Shown: positions 16,357-25,847 of the stretch, in pieces
Layout of the letters: every line of letters starts with the position of its first letter
How positions within the stretch are numbered: the first letter of the stretch is position 1
Assembly (NCBI RefSeq): GCF_036322805.1
Contig: NZ_AP027272.1
Location: 1,488,001 to 1,552,000, forward strand
Source of the DNA: Planctobacterium marinum
GTDB lineage: Bacteria; Pseudomonadota; Gammaproteobacteria; Enterobacterales; Alteromonadaceae
Length of the DNA: 64,000 nt
Direction: 5' to 3'
Notes under the pieces: generated by a model
Seen by the model: only the letters and a program-made list of their open reading frames with translations
The model's database searches: none
Told to the model about the DNA's origin: nothing
Program-made: the position numbers and the translations under genes

Positions 16357-16947
16357 ATGCCTTATAGCCCTGAACATAAATTAAAAACCCGTGCCAAAAT
16401 CGTGGAATGTGCCAGAGTCATGTTTAACCGTCATGGCTTTGTTAAAGTTTCTATTGATGACATCATGGCCGAGGCGGGGCTAACGCGTGGTGGCTTTTAC
16501 AATCATTTTAGTAGTAAAGAAGAGCTCTACTCCGAGGCCATTTCCAGCTTCTTGTTTGGGGTGGGGAAAGAATGGCGGGATAATGCGGGAGTGCACATCA
16601 GTAGCGGTGGGCGGGCAGCAGTGAAGGCCATGGTTTCTGCTTACTTATCAAGTGAACACTTAACGGATATTGATCGACAATGCCCCATGATAGCCTTACC
16701 GTCAGACGTAGCCAGAGCTTCTGCGGATGCGAAAAAATCCTACGAAACGTTATTGGAAGCCATGGCCGGATTATTCAAAAATAACCTTGATTGTGAGTCA
16801 CAAGATTCAGAAGAAACGGCCCTGGCCTTATCCGCATTGTGTGTTGGTGGAATGGTACTGGCTCGTACTCTGGACAACAAAGAGCTGGGAGCGAAAGTGA
16901 CTAATGCATCGCGAAATTTCGCTTTGAGAATCGCCAATATTGACTGA
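16357..16947 (+). CDS. TetR/AcrR family transcriptional regulator
   Basis: The 196-residue protein has the TetR N-terminal helix-turn-helix (RAKIVECARVMFNRHGFVKV then DDIMAEAGLTRGGFYNHFSS, residues 12-53) and a helical ligand domain of the type often seen in NemR/AcrR-like repressors of electrophile stress genes (CPMIALPSDVARAS). TATAGGAGGG precedes the ATG. It is divergent from the GST gene, which together with the palindrome between them suggests an auto-regulated repressor of that gene. Confidence 0.93.
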   Translation: MPYSPEHKLKTRAKIVECARVMFNRHGFVKVSIDDIMAEAGLTRGGFYNHFSSKEELYSEAISSFLFGVGKEWRDNAGVHISSGGRAAVKAMVSAYLSSEHLTDIDRQCPMIALPSDVARASADAKKSYETLLEAMAGLFKNNLDCESQDSEETALALSALCVGGMVLARTLDNKELGAKVTNASRNFALRIANID

Positions 16948-16997
16948 CTGGACTGCTGAGATTTTCCGCCCAAGTCACGCTTGAAATGGAAATAGTT

Positions 16998-17420
16998 TTA
17001 TTCCTGATAAAATACATTTTCCAGCCAGCTCTCAGCGATGAGACAAGCTGAGACACTATCAATTTTGCCTTTTTGAAGTTTTTTGTAGCCCCCCAATTCA
17101 AACAGTTTTTCTTTCGCCGCTGCCGTAGTGAGGCGCTCGTCATAGGTATCGACTTTCATTCTGAAACGATTGGATAAGCGGTTGGCGAATTTTTGTGCGC
17201 CATAAGTCACCTGTTGCCAGGTGCCGTCCATGTTAAGAGGCAAGCCCACAACCACTCTATCGGGACGCCACTCTCCAAACAAAGATTCTATTTTCTGCCA
17301 GTCTGGAATGCCATCGGTGGCCTTTAGAGCCTCCAGAGGAGCTGCCGTGCCGGTTACGGCTTGAGCTACAGCGACACCAATGCTTTTTGTGCCAAAATCA
17401 AAACTGAGAAGAGTCGTCAT
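16998..17420 (-). CDS. ruvX: RuvX/YqgF family Holliday-junction-resolvase-like protein
   Basis: The protein has the RNase H-like fold of YqgF, implicated in pre-16S rRNA 5' end processing. Motifs are [17 protein letters not shown] (first catalytic Asp), [12 protein letters not shown] and [10 protein letters not shown] with a further acidic site [10 protein letters not shown]. The start at 17420 ([12 protein letters not shown]) gives 140 residues, close to the E. coli protein; six more codons are open upstream. In E. coli ruvX directly follows yqgE; here about 5.7 kb of signalling genes separate them. Confidence 0.94.
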   Translation of the reverse strand: MTTLLSFDFGTKSIGVAVAQAVTGTAAPLEALKATDGIPDWQKIESLFGEWRPDRVVVGLPLNMDGTWQQVTYGAQKFANRLSNRFRMKVDTYDERLTTAAAKEKLFELGGYKKLQKGKIDSVSACLIAESWLENVFYQE

Positions 17421-17547
17421 AGTGTAAGTGATACCCACTAGCGGTTTAATACTTTGGTTCTAAATTGTAACTTTCCCGAGTGCGTAAGAGAACACAATTG
17501 TTAAAGTCGTGCTATCTTTTGAAACATGACGAACTTATGACCACAGT

Positions 17548-19671
17548 ATGCAGATCCGGGAAAGCGAAGATTTTGTAGCCATCAGAGATAGCTTAATAGA
17601 CAGGCTGGTGGTAGCTATGTTGGCTATGTTAACTATTGCGCTGTTGGGATCTTTTTATCGTATGTCAGTGATTGGGTTTCAGCCCGTCATGGCGGTCCAC
17701 ATCTTCATTAGCTTAGTTTTTCTTTGTGTTTATGTATTGCGCAGACGTATCAGCGGTAAACTCAAAGCTATCGTGATGATTTCCACTTTGTTCCTGGCAG
17801 GCGTTGCCGGTTTATTCAACTTTGGCCTGGTGGGGGCGGGCACTATTATTCTGTTGGTGGCTGGTGTAATGAGTGCTTTAGTACTTACCAGTAAAATCGC
17901 ACTGGCGGTTTTAATTGCCGGGGCTGTTGTGCAAGTCATTTACATGCTGGCTATTGCCCAGAACAAGCTCACTTTTGAAATTGCCATTGCTGATTACGCG
18001 CTTTCCATTCCCGCCTGGCTGAATAATTTAACTGCGTATATTGTCCTGAGCGCTATTTGTTTGTATGTCATTGATAAGTTTTTTACTTATTTAAAAACCA
18101 TGTCGGCGGTGTTACAGCATGCTGTGGAAGAGAAGCATCAGGAGCTGGAACACTCGGAATTGTTGCTGCAAACCGTACTAAATTCTTTGCCTTATGGGGT
18201 GTTTTGGAAAAAGCCTGACTTGTCTTATTGGGGGGCAAATAAACGCTTTATTCAAGATATAGGTGCTAAACACCTGAATGAGTTGCTCAACAAAAGCGAT
18301 CAAGATTTTAAAAGCGAGGCTGCGGCTCAGAGTTATGCTGAGCAGGACGCCGAGGTGTTGAAATCTGGTGAGCCAGTTTTAGGCATCATTACTCAGTCGC
18401 AATCCCCTGAAGGAGAGGACCTATACACCCTTACTAACAAGGTCCCCCTGATTGATAAGCAGAATCGCATTATTGGTGTGCTTGGGGCTTATGAGGATGT
18501 GACCGAGGCCAAAAAGATGGAAAGGGCACTACAGGAGGCGGTGATTGCCACGCAACAGGCCAGTCAAGCCAAATCAGAGTTCTTAGCTACCATGTCGCAC
18601 GAAATCAGGACGCCTATCAATGGCGTGATGGGACTATTGGAACTCACATTGGATACCGCTTTAGACGAGCGGCAAGGGGAGTACATCACCAAAGCGAATC
18701 TGTCCGCTAAAACCTTGTTGCAAATCATTAATCAGATTTTGGATATCTCCAAAATTGAAGCCGGTAAAATGGATCTGGAATGCATTCCGTTTTGCATATC
18801 CGACGTATTGCAGCAATTAGATACCCAGCTACGTCATCTGGCGTTGGCCAAGAACCTGGAATTTACTATTGAGGAAAAAGGTTTAGTGGCAGAAAAAGTG
18901 GCGGGCGACCCGACTAAACTGTTACAAGTGCTGGTTAATTTGGTTTCAAACGCCATTAAATTCACTGAACAAGGTGGCGTTACTGTAACTGTTGGGGCGC
19001 TTAAGCATCAAGATAAACTTAAGCTGCAGTTTGTCGTCGCTGACACAGGAATTGGTGTCGCAAAAGAAGACCAGGAAAGCCTGTTTCAGTCCTTTACCCA
19101 AGCAGAAAGCTCCACCAGCAGACGATTTGGCGGTACTGGCCTGGGCTTGTCTATTGTCAAACAACTCCTGGAAATGCAAGGCGGGAGTATTGAGGTAAAA
19201 AGCGAAAAAGGGCAGGGTACCCGCTTTATTTGCCAGATAAACTATGACCAGGCACAACATGTTGCTCACACCCAAAAGGAAACTAAGCACAAGGACCTGG
19301 TCGGTACCAAAATACTTCTTGCTGAAGATAACGAAATTAATCAATTAATTGCCTGTGAAATGCTCGGTCAGGCTGGGGCAGAGGTGACGGTCGCGGGGGA
19401 TGGTATCCAGGCGTTACAGACGTTGCAAAAAAGCCAGTTTGATTTGGTGTTAATGGATATTCAAATGCCAAACATGGACGGTACCGAAGCCTTGATAAAA
19501 TTGCGCCAGAATGTCTGCTTTCACAACCTGCCTGTGGTTGCTTTAACTGCTAATGTGCTGTCCCATGAAGTTAAGTTCTATCGTGAAATCGGCTTTTCCG
19601 GGCATCTGGGCAAACCCTTTCAGAAAGAGCAATTACTCAGTAAGATACACGAAGTACTCAGTGATTCCTGA
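17548..19671 (+). CDS. Hybrid sensor histidine kinase/response regulator
   Basis: The 707-residue inner-membrane protein has about six membrane segments (residues 20-180), a short coiled linker, a PAS-like domain (205-320, ending in the typical GVLGAYEDVTEAKKME), a HisKA domain with the phospho-accepting His at 351 (SEFLATMSHEIRTPINGVMG), a HATPase domain (NLVSNAIKFTEQGG, DTGIGVAKED, FGGTGLGLSI) and a C-terminal receiver with VLMDIQMPNMDG. There is no Hpt domain, so a separate phosphotransfer protein is expected. A periplasmic solute-binding-like protein is encoded convergently 19 bp downstream. Confidence 0.93.
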   Translation: MQIRESEDFVAIRDSLIDRLVVAMLAMLTIALLGSFYRMSVIGFQPVMAVHIFISLVFLCVYVLRRRISGKLKAIVMISTLFLAGVAGLFNFGLVGAGTIILLVAGVMSALVLTSKIALAVLIAGAVVQVIYMLAIAQNKLTFEIAIADYALSIPAWLNNLTAYIVLSAICLYVIDKFFTYLKTMSAVLQHAVEEKHQELEHSELLLQTVLNSLPYGVFWKKPDLSYWGANKRFIQDIGAKHLNELLNKSDQDFKSEAAAQSYAEQDAEVLKSGEPVLGIITQSQSPEGEDLYTLTNKVPLIDKQNRIIGVLGAYEDVTEAKKMERALQEAVIATQQASQAKSEFLATMSHEIRTPINGVMGLLELTLDTALDERQGEYITKANLSAKTLLQIINQILDISKIEAGKMDLECIPFCISDVLQQLDTQLRHLALAKNLEFTIEEKGLVAEKVAGDPTKLLQVLVNLVSNAIKFTEQGGVTVTVGALKHQDKLKLQFVVADTGIGVAKEDQESLFQSFTQAESSTSRRFGGTGLGLSIVKQLLEMQGGSIEVKSEKGQGTRFICQINYDQAQHVAHTQKETKHKDLVGTKILLAEDNEINQLIACEMLGQAGAEVTVAGDGIQALQTLQKSQFDLVLMDIQMPNMDGTEALIKLRQNVCFHNLPVVALTANVLSHEVKFYREIGFSGHLGKPFQKEQLLSKIHEVLSDS

Positions 19672-19690
19672 ATAGCCTCAAATGCAGCGT

Positions 19691-20494
19691 TTAGTGACTT
19701 AAAATGGCTTGATATGAGCCGTCTGCTTTGAGGGATTTTATCGCCTTGTCAAATTTGGCCGTCATTTCTGGCGACACCGTTTTTTTCGAAAACATCAAAT
19801 AAGTTTGTGCTTCTTGTGGGCTGGTTACCCGCTGCACTGGGAAAACTTGAGCTTGATATTCTGGATTTTGTGAGATCATTTTAAGGCCACCGTATTCCGA
19901 ATCCAAAAAAGCATCAATCCGGTCATGCATGAGCATGTCCGCCAACGGGGTAGTTTCTGAAAGGTAAATTAAATGGCGGGTAAATCTCGGATCGCTTTTC
20001 AGTGCATCATATTCATCTGAGTAGGATACCCCTCTGACCACTCCCAGGCGTATGTCAGAGTCAATGATATCCGACAAAGATTCTATATGTTCGAATAATG
20101 GTGATTTCGCCTTGCTGGAAAACAAGACATTATGTCCTTCCCTGAAAACCTCGTTCGTAAACCAAGCATACTGTTCTCTTTCAGGCAACAGGGCTGCACT
20201 TAGTGCCATATCCACTTTGCCTTGTTGTAGTGAGCTCAGCGTCCTTTGCCAAGGTAACTCAACTAACTCGTAGCGATAAGGGGTGTGTGCGAAAATGGCG
20301 TCCAGTAACATGATATCTATACCACTCCAGAGTCCATTGGCTGATTTTTCTCTGTAGTTAATGCGTTCATGAACACCAATGAACATCACATCTTTACTGT
20401 CAGTTGCCGCTATTGAAAGTGGAGATAGCAGCGAAAAGGTGATTACAACAATCGCCAAAAACAAGGAACTGCGAGATTTTGATGTGATTTCCAT
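19691..20494 (-). CDS. Periplasmic solute-binding protein, family 3 type
   Basis: The 267-residue protein has a signal peptide (residues 1-30, ending LSIAA) and the SBP_bac_3 fold (GIDIMLLDAIFAHTPYRYEL, GKVDMALSAALLPERE, ADMLMHDRIDAFLDSEYGG). Such proteins bind amino acids or similar small solutes. No permease or ATPase genes are adjacent, so it may be an orphan binding protein or a signalling partner of one of the flanking histidine kinases; that is inference. It is convergent with the hybrid kinase gene and lies downstream of the TPR-kinase gene on the same strand, with a ~195-bp gap. Confidence 0.88.
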   Translation of the reverse strand: MEITSKSRSSLFLAIVVITFSLLSPLSIAATDSKDVMFIGVHERINYREKSANGLWSGIDIMLLDAIFAHTPYRYELVELPWQRTLSSLQQGKVDMALSAALLPEREQYAWFTNEVFREGHNVLFSSKAKSPLFEHIESLSDIIDSDIRLGVVRGVSYSDEYDALKSDPRFTRHLIYLSETTPLADMLMHDRIDAFLDSEYGGLKMISQNPEYQAQVFPVQRVTSPQEAQTYLMFSKKTVSPEMTAKFDKAIKSLKADGSYQAILSH

Positions 20495-20690
20495 TGTTTT
20501 AGATTTTTACTCCGAGATTCCCTTTCCATGTTTGGTGAAGCTTTACTTGACACTTTTAGTGTCTTTGAGCCCGTGCTTAAATTGTGCAAAATGAGATGCA
20601 ATATTAATATGTTAGCAGGACAATTTAGGTTTTAGTAATTTTTACCTTAAAGACTTGAACATGCTGGAGGGGGCAGAGAAAAACGTAAGT

Positions 20691-22922
20691 TTAAGCGGCT
20701 TTTTGAAACTCTTGCTGTAAGGCGGGTAAGTGGATAGTGATTTTTAATCCGCCTAATCTGCTCTCGCTGGCAACAATACTGCCATTGTGAGCCTCTATCA
20801 GGCTTTTACAAATAGACAAGCCAAGTCCTGAACCTTGGTTGTCGTGCTCTTTGGTACCGTCGGCTCGATACATTCGCTCGAACAACCTTTGCATATCTGT
20901 TGCTGATACGCCCGGCGCCGAATCCTCAAGCTGGATTTCAATGCTGTTATCAATGCGTCTGGCGGTACATAAAATGGTGCCGGGGGCACTTGTGTAGTGA
21001 ATACTGTTGCGTAATAAATTGGCGATAACTTGTTTTATTCTTAATGCATCGACACTAACCAGCTCTCCGGCGCTAACATCGATGCGAGTTTGTAGTTTGA
21101 GTCCTTTGTGCTCTACCACTTCGCGATAACCATCAGTTATCTCCTCAAATAAGTCCTGAAAGTCGAGCGTTTCAAAGTTTAACTTAAGCAAGCCATTATC
21201 CGCACGAGCCAAGTCGTAGAGGTCCTCGATCAGCTTATTTAATTCATCAATTTTATTATTTAGCCTCAGATAGGCTGTTTTGGGGTCATCCTCAAGATTG
21301 TATTGCAATGATTCTATTTGTAATTTCAGCGCCGTAAGAGGGCTGCGCAACTCATGGGCTACTTCTGCCAACATGGCATTTTTTTGTTCCACCGATTTTG
21401 CCAGCAGTCGCTTTTCCAGAGCGGCAAGTTTGCGCTTGGTACGCTCTCTGTAACCTATCACAGCCAAAAGCAGCACAAGTAGCACTAAACCTGCGATCCA
21501 CTGTTTTTTCTCTAGCTTGGCTCGTTCTAGTTGCAGTTCTTTTACTGCCGATTTTGATTCCAGCAATTCGATTTGATGTTCTTTTTGAAGATAATCCATC
21601 TGGTTTTGCAATTGCGCCATGATGCTGGTGTGATTCTGGCGTTCGTATTCATCTTTCAAGCGATAAAAGTCTTTGTAGGACCGTAAGGCTTCTTCGGTTA
21701 ATCCAGCCAGTTCCAATGCCTGGCTTTGTAAAGTAAACAGGGTTTTAATCTGTTCAAAGTTTTGTTTCGCAATCGTTTCTTCTTTCACCGAGGTCAATAG
21801 TGTTAGTGCATCTTGATATTGTGCTTGTGCCATCAAAATCTCGGCTTTGATCAACAGGCTCTGAATAAGGTGCTTACTTTGTCCCACGTTCTCATTGATT
21901 TTTTGTGCCCGTTCTATATAGCTTCGGGCCTGTTCAATGTCCTTGAGCTTTAGATGGATTCTGGCCAAGTTGTTGTATACCAAACCGAGATGGCCATCGG
22001 CCTTTGTAACATTAAAAAAATGCTCTGCTTGTTTGGCGTTTTTCAGAGCTGATTCGGGGTCGTTGATGGCGAGATCCAGTTCGGCAAGCATGTTGTAGTC
22101 GTGACCTAAAAAATCCGGATTATTGCCGGGGAGATCCAGACTCAGTGCTTCCAGGGTGAAAAACCTGGCCTGTTTGTAATCTTCCATCTTCTTGTAAATA
22201 CTAGCCACATTAAAATAAGACGTCGCCAGTTCATCAATATCGCCGCGCTGTCTGTCCAGTTCGATGGTCTTCATGTGAGCTTCAAGCGCTTGTGAGAGAT
22301 TACCCATGTTGTCATGTAACATGCCTATGCTGTTGTAAGCGTTGGCGATGGTGGTTAAATCCTCTATTTCTTCGCCTAAAGCAAGAGATTGCTCAGCAAA
22401 GCTTAAGGCTTCGATGTTTTGATTTATATGGCCAAAGGAGGAGCTGATCTCAAGCAGCGCATTGGCGACAAACTTACTGTTACCCGCTTTTTTATATTGT
22501 GATAATGCCTGTTTGAAAAAGCTGATGGCGTCCAGGTGTTTGCCTTGGGTTTGTACTATCTCGCCATCGTTTAACAAGGCCCGTCCAGTGTAGAGTTCGT
22601 CTTCAGTGTGCAGGGCTTCTAATTTTAATTGGTTATTTCGTTCTTTGGCTTGCTGTATGTCGCCTCGATACAGATAGGCACGTACTAACATATCAATGCC
22701 AATCAAGCGCTCACGTTCACGTAATTCGCCATTTTCTATGGCGTCTACCAGGTAAGAAATTAAATCTTCGTATTGCGAATTTTGTTGCAGTTTACGGGCT
22801 TGCTGTAGTGGCTCTGACTCGGGCAGTTGCGCTGATGCGAAAGGATTGAATAACAGTAAGGCACTCAGCAGCAGTGCCTTAATCAAAATTTGAAAGGGTG
22901 ATGTGTTTTTATACACGTACAT
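20691..22922 (-). CDS. Tetratricopeptide-repeat sensor histidine kinase
   Basis: The 743-residue protein has a signal peptide, an array of TPR repeats (about residues 40-440, for example IANAYNSIGMLHDNMGNLSQ and GLVYNNLARIHLKLKDIEQA), a coiled coil, one membrane segment (WIAGLVLLVLLLAVIGY), then HisKA (MLAEVAHELRSPLTALKLQI) and HATPase (DLARADNGLL, NLLRNSIHYTSAPG, GSGLGLSICKSLIEAH) domains. The TPR array is therefore predicted periplasmic. The start at the ATG 22922 is preferred over an upstream TTG. No response regulator gene is adjacent, so the partner is elsewhere. Confidence 0.92.
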   Translation of the reverse strand: MYVYKNTSPFQILIKALLLSALLLFNPFASAQLPESEPLQQARKLQQNSQYEDLISYLVDAIENGELRERERLIGIDMLVRAYLYRGDIQQAKERNNQLKLEALHTEDELYTGRALLNDGEIVQTQGKHLDAISFFKQALSQYKKAGNSKFVANALLEISSSFGHINQNIEALSFAEQSLALGEEIEDLTTIANAYNSIGMLHDNMGNLSQALEAHMKTIELDRQRGDIDELATSYFNVASIYKKMEDYKQARFFTLEALSLDLPGNNPDFLGHDYNMLAELDLAINDPESALKNAKQAEHFFNVTKADGHLGLVYNNLARIHLKLKDIEQARSYIERAQKINENVGQSKHLIQSLLIKAEILMAQAQYQDALTLLTSVKEETIAKQNFEQIKTLFTLQSQALELAGLTEEALRSYKDFYRLKDEYERQNHTSIMAQLQNQMDYLQKEHQIELLESKSAVKELQLERAKLEKKQWIAGLVLLVLLLAVIGYRERTKRKLAALEKRLLAKSVEQKNAMLAEVAHELRSPLTALKLQIESLQYNLEDDPKTAYLRLNNKIDELNKLIEDLYDLARADNGLLKLNFETLDFQDLFEEITDGYREVVEHKGLKLQTRIDVSAGELVSVDALRIKQVIANLLRNSIHYTSAPGTILCTARRIDNSIEIQLEDSAPGVSATDMQRLFERMYRADGTKEHDNQGSGLGLSICKSLIEAHNGSIVASESRLGGLKITIHLPALQQEFQKAA

Positions 22923-23092
22923 GTCAGTAATCTTTGTTGGCCGCAATCTTGAGTTAGTCCTCTATGCAGTTGCCTCCTGCATGCTGCTGAAATAAGAGTG
23001 AATTTTATCCACAGTTTAACCGACAGCGGTTGTCATACAAGTGATGGATTATGAATTTAAGTGTATAAATGATGAGTGAGATGTGCTGTCTG

Positions 23093-23116
23093 ATGGCGGT
23101 TAATGCATACCGCCAT
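23093..23116. terminator. Hairpin downstream of yqgE
   Basis: ATGGCGGT (23093-23100) pairs with ACCGCCAT (23109-23116) over an 8-nt loop, 18 bp after the yqgE stop. A T run is missing, so the terminator call is tentative. Confidence 0.4.
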
Positions 23117-23133
23117 GGTATTTTTGCGCCGGG

Positions 23134-23694
23134 TTATGCGTGGCCCACTTGAGGAGATAATTGCCAGATGTTGATGCCTAACTTTTCGATTGCCTTTTCC
23201 CATTTTTGTTCAACGGGAACATTGAACAAAAGATCGGTATCGGCTTTCAGCGTAAGCCAGGAGTTGCTTTCTAACTCTTCTTCTAGTTGCCCAGCGGACC
23301 AGCCTGCATAACCTAGAGCGACAATGGCTTTGTCGGGACCTTTGTCGTTACCTATTACTGCAAGAATATCTTTGGAGGTGGTCACCATGATTTCTGAGCT
23401 CAATTCCAGGCTTGAACTCCAGCCTGGCTGACAGGTATGGAGAATGAAACCTCGATCTCTACTGACAGGGCCACCTTCCATCACCAGACAATCTTCGTGC
23501 TCTGTATCCACTTCAGTTTCCTGCTCGGTTAAATTGAGCAATTGAGCGAGGGTTAGCTCAGTCTTGTGGTTAATGACAATGCCCATCGCGCCATGGTCAT
23601 TATGCTCACAGATGTAAGTGACAGTTTTCCCAAAATAGGAACCGTCCAGCGAAGGTGTGGCAATTAAAAAATGATTTTGTAAGCTAGATTCCAA
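23134..23694 (-). CDS. yqgE: YqgE/AlgH family protein (UPF0301)
   Basis: The 186-residue protein is a member of UPF0301, named after AlgH of Pseudomonas; its molecular role is unknown. Hallmarks are LQNHFLIATPSLDGSYFGKT at the start, YICEHNDHGAMGIVINHKTE and ALGYAGWSAGQLEEELESNS. The start is set at the TTG at 23694 (MESSLQNHFL) because AAAGGA lies eight bases upstream and the length then equals E. coli YqgE; another TTG 13 codons upstream lacks a site. It follows gshB on the same strand, as in E. coli. Confidence 0.94.
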   Translation of the reverse strand: MESSLQNHFLIATPSLDGSYFGKTVTYICEHNDHGAMGIVINHKTELTLAQLLNLTEQETEVDTEHEDCLVMEGGPVSRDRGFILHTCQPGWSSSLELSSEIMVTTSKDILAVIGNDKGPDKAIVALGYAGWSAGQLEEELESNSWLTLKADTDLLFNVPVEQKWEKAIEKLGINIWQLSPQVGHA

Positions 23695-23820
23695 AATATC
23701 CGTCCTTTCATTACTCTTTAGCGATGGTAACAATCAACGGGCATCTTACCAGTCAACTTTAGTCGAATAATGCCAGTTGGTCATTTAACGTCTGGATCAT
23801 GTCTTGTGATTAGAAACCTG

Positions 23821-24777
23821 TCAGGCTCGTTGGTTCAATCGACGTTCGATGGCGTCAAATAATTTGCCTGTAATATCAACATCGAATGCGGCTTCGATTT
23901 CTTGCACGCAAGTGGGACTGGTAACATTGATTTCAGTGATTTTATCGCCAATCACATCCATACCCACAAAAATGAGTCCATTTTCCATTAATATCGGTGC
24001 AATGGCCTCTGCCAGTTTGCGATCAGACTCTGAAATAGGTTGTGGGCGACCGGTACCACCAGCGGCCAGATTGCCTCTGTTTTCACCTTTGGTGGGTAGA
24101 CGTGCAAGGCAATAAGGGATTACCTCACCGTCAACAATTAAAATGCGTTTGTCACCGTCTTTAATCGCCGGCAAAAACTCCTGAAACATACCGTATTCAG
24201 TGCCCAGGTTAGTGAGTGTTTCGATGATCACTCCAAGGTTATTACCGTCTTCTTTCACCCGGAAAATCGAGGTGCCCCCCATACCGTCAAGCGGTTTACA
24301 GATAATATCCTTGTGTTTAGCGTGAAACTCCCTGATGCGTTGACTGTTGCGGGTTACCAGGGTTTGTGGAATTAAGTCAGGGAAACAGGCGGTAAATAGT
24401 TTTTCGTTAAAATCTCGTAAAGCCTGAGGTTTGTTGACTACCAAAGTACCTGCTTTTTCGGCCAGTTCCAGCATCTGAGTGGCGTACAGGTATTCGCTGT
24501 CAAAGGGCGGATCTTTACGCATCAAGATCACATCAAAATCTGCCAGTGATTTTTGCTCAGCAGCCCCGAGCGTAAACCAATTGTTAGGGTCTCGCTGCAC
24601 AGTGAGCGCTCGAGCATTACACATGGGCTTACCTGTATCCAGATACAAATCATCCATTTCCAGGTAGGTGAGCTGGTAACCGCGTTGCTGCGCGGCAAGT
24701 AGCATGGCAAAACTGGTGTCTTTCTTTATGTTAATGGCGGTGATGGGATCCATCACAATGGCGAGCTTTCTGGACAT
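23821..24777 (-). CDS. gshB: Glutathione synthetase
   Basis: GshB joins gamma-glutamylcysteine and glycine using ATP. The 318-residue protein shows the prokaryotic family pattern: KLAIVMDPITAINIKKDTSF at the start, MRKDPPFDSEYLYAT, NKPQALRDFNEKLF and the ATP-grasp segments ICKPLDGMGGTSIFRVK, RILIVDGEVIPYCLARLPTK and GLIFVGMDVIGDKITEINVT. Length equals E. coli GshB (316). It lies upstream of yqgE on the same strand. The GST at 15602 is a potential consumer of its product. Confidence 0.97.
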   Translation of the reverse strand: MSRKLAIVMDPITAINIKKDTSFAMLLAAQQRGYQLTYLEMDDLYLDTGKPMCNARALTVQRDPNNWFTLGAAEQKSLADFDVILMRKDPPFDSEYLYATQMLELAEKAGTLVVNKPQALRDFNEKLFTACFPDLIPQTLVTRNSQRIREFHAKHKDIICKPLDGMGGTSIFRVKEDGNNLGVIIETLTNLGTEYGMFQEFLPAIKDGDKRILIVDGEVIPYCLARLPTKGENRGNLAAGGTGRPQPISESDRKLAEAIAPILMENGLIFVGMDVIGDKITEINVTSPTCVQEIEAAFDVDITGKLFDAIERRLNQRA

Positions 24778-24866
24778 GAGGTCCCCGAGGTTGAAAAAGG
24801 TTTACTTAGTTATAGTGGCAAACCTTGGTTAATCAACTGTATTCAACCTCGAGATCTATTCCTCAT

Positions 24867-25811
24867 TTACACTCTTTTCTTTTTCAGGGCCTTTTTAAGG
24901 TCTTTATCAGAGGTGCTTTTTAAGCTGCGATAAATACTGATGGCTTCTGGTTTGTTTTGGTGTTCGATGACATTGGCTCTTCTGAAGGTCGCCCATTCCT
25001 TGCTTGGCATACCACGAGTAACGGCACATTGACTGAGATAGCTATCAAGGTGGTTAATACCTTGTTGATGGTTTTTATCCGCCAGGCCTGCAGTTTTTCC
25101 GTACTGATACCAGATGGCGCAGCGCTGCTCTGCATCATCTTCAGCTAAAGTTTGTAATGCCAATTCATAGCGGGGAAATGTTTCCTGATATTTTTCTTCT
25201 CGCTGAAACCATTGTGCCAGTTCAAACTGCAATCTGGCGGTTTCTGGATTGGCATTAACTAAGGTGAGCAACTGCTCCTCCTTGTTATCGCTATCGCTTA
25301 CCCTGATCAATCTAAGTTGTGCCAGTAAGCCTCTTTCTTTATCTAATTTATAAATTTTTTCTGCCTGTGATTTAGCGATTTTTATGTCGCCTCCCGCTAT
25401 CGAAGGGGCGTTGAGGTGAAACATCATTAAGCCCATATTGTACTCAACGTTATCCGGAGCCATTTCAACGGCTTTGGCAAAACTTTGTTGCGATTTTTCT
25501 GCATAGCTAAGTGCGGAAAAAATAGCATTGCCGGCTTGCTGTCCCATCACCCGTCCTCGTAGAAATTGTAGTTCGGCTGAATCGGGGAAGGATTCTATCG
25601 CTTGTTCGATAAATTCCTCGGCATCATCCAGGTCCCGCTCCATTAAAATTTTGGTTTGATAGGCGGCAGATTCCGCTGTATTGATCCCCTTAAGAATCGA
25701 CAATGCCTTGTCATCCTGCATGTACTCATAATGGTTGATGGCTTCCTCCAGCGTGGCACCTATGGTCTGCGTTGAAGTTAAAAGTAAGGCTATAAACAAT
25801 AAATTTTTCAT
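24867..25811 (-). CDS. Secreted tetratricopeptide-repeat protein
   Basis: The 314-residue product has a signal peptide (cleavage near GATLEEA, residue 19) and several TPR-like helix pairs (AIESFPDSAELQFLRGRVMG, KAVEMAPDNVEYNMGLMMFH, NPETARLQFELAQWFQREEK). It ends in a basic tail, KKALKKKRV. It is expected in the periplasm as a protein-interaction scaffold. It lies between gshB and a membrane-protein gene, all on the minus strand. No specific family is recognised. Confidence 0.78.
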   Translation of the reverse strand: MKNLLFIALLLTSTQTIGATLEEAINHYEYMQDDKALSILKGINTAESAAYQTKILMERDLDDAEEFIEQAIESFPDSAELQFLRGRVMGQQAGNAIFSALSYAEKSQQSFAKAVEMAPDNVEYNMGLMMFHLNAPSIAGGDIKIAKSQAEKIYKLDKERGLLAQLRLIRVSDSDNKEEQLLTLVNANPETARLQFELAQWFQREEKYQETFPRYELALQTLAEDDAEQRCAIWYQYGKTAGLADKNHQQGINHLDSYLSQCAVTRGMPSKEWATFRRANVIEHQNKPEAISIYRSLKSTSDKDLKKALKKKRV

Positions 25812-25847
25812 CTGGTGGATTCCCTTAATAAATGTATTCCCGTTTGG

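Noticed and set aside
23786-23806. A further MetJ site upstream of yqgE (AACGTCT...CATGTCT)
   Set aside because: The two half matches are out of the eight-base phase and neither matches well.
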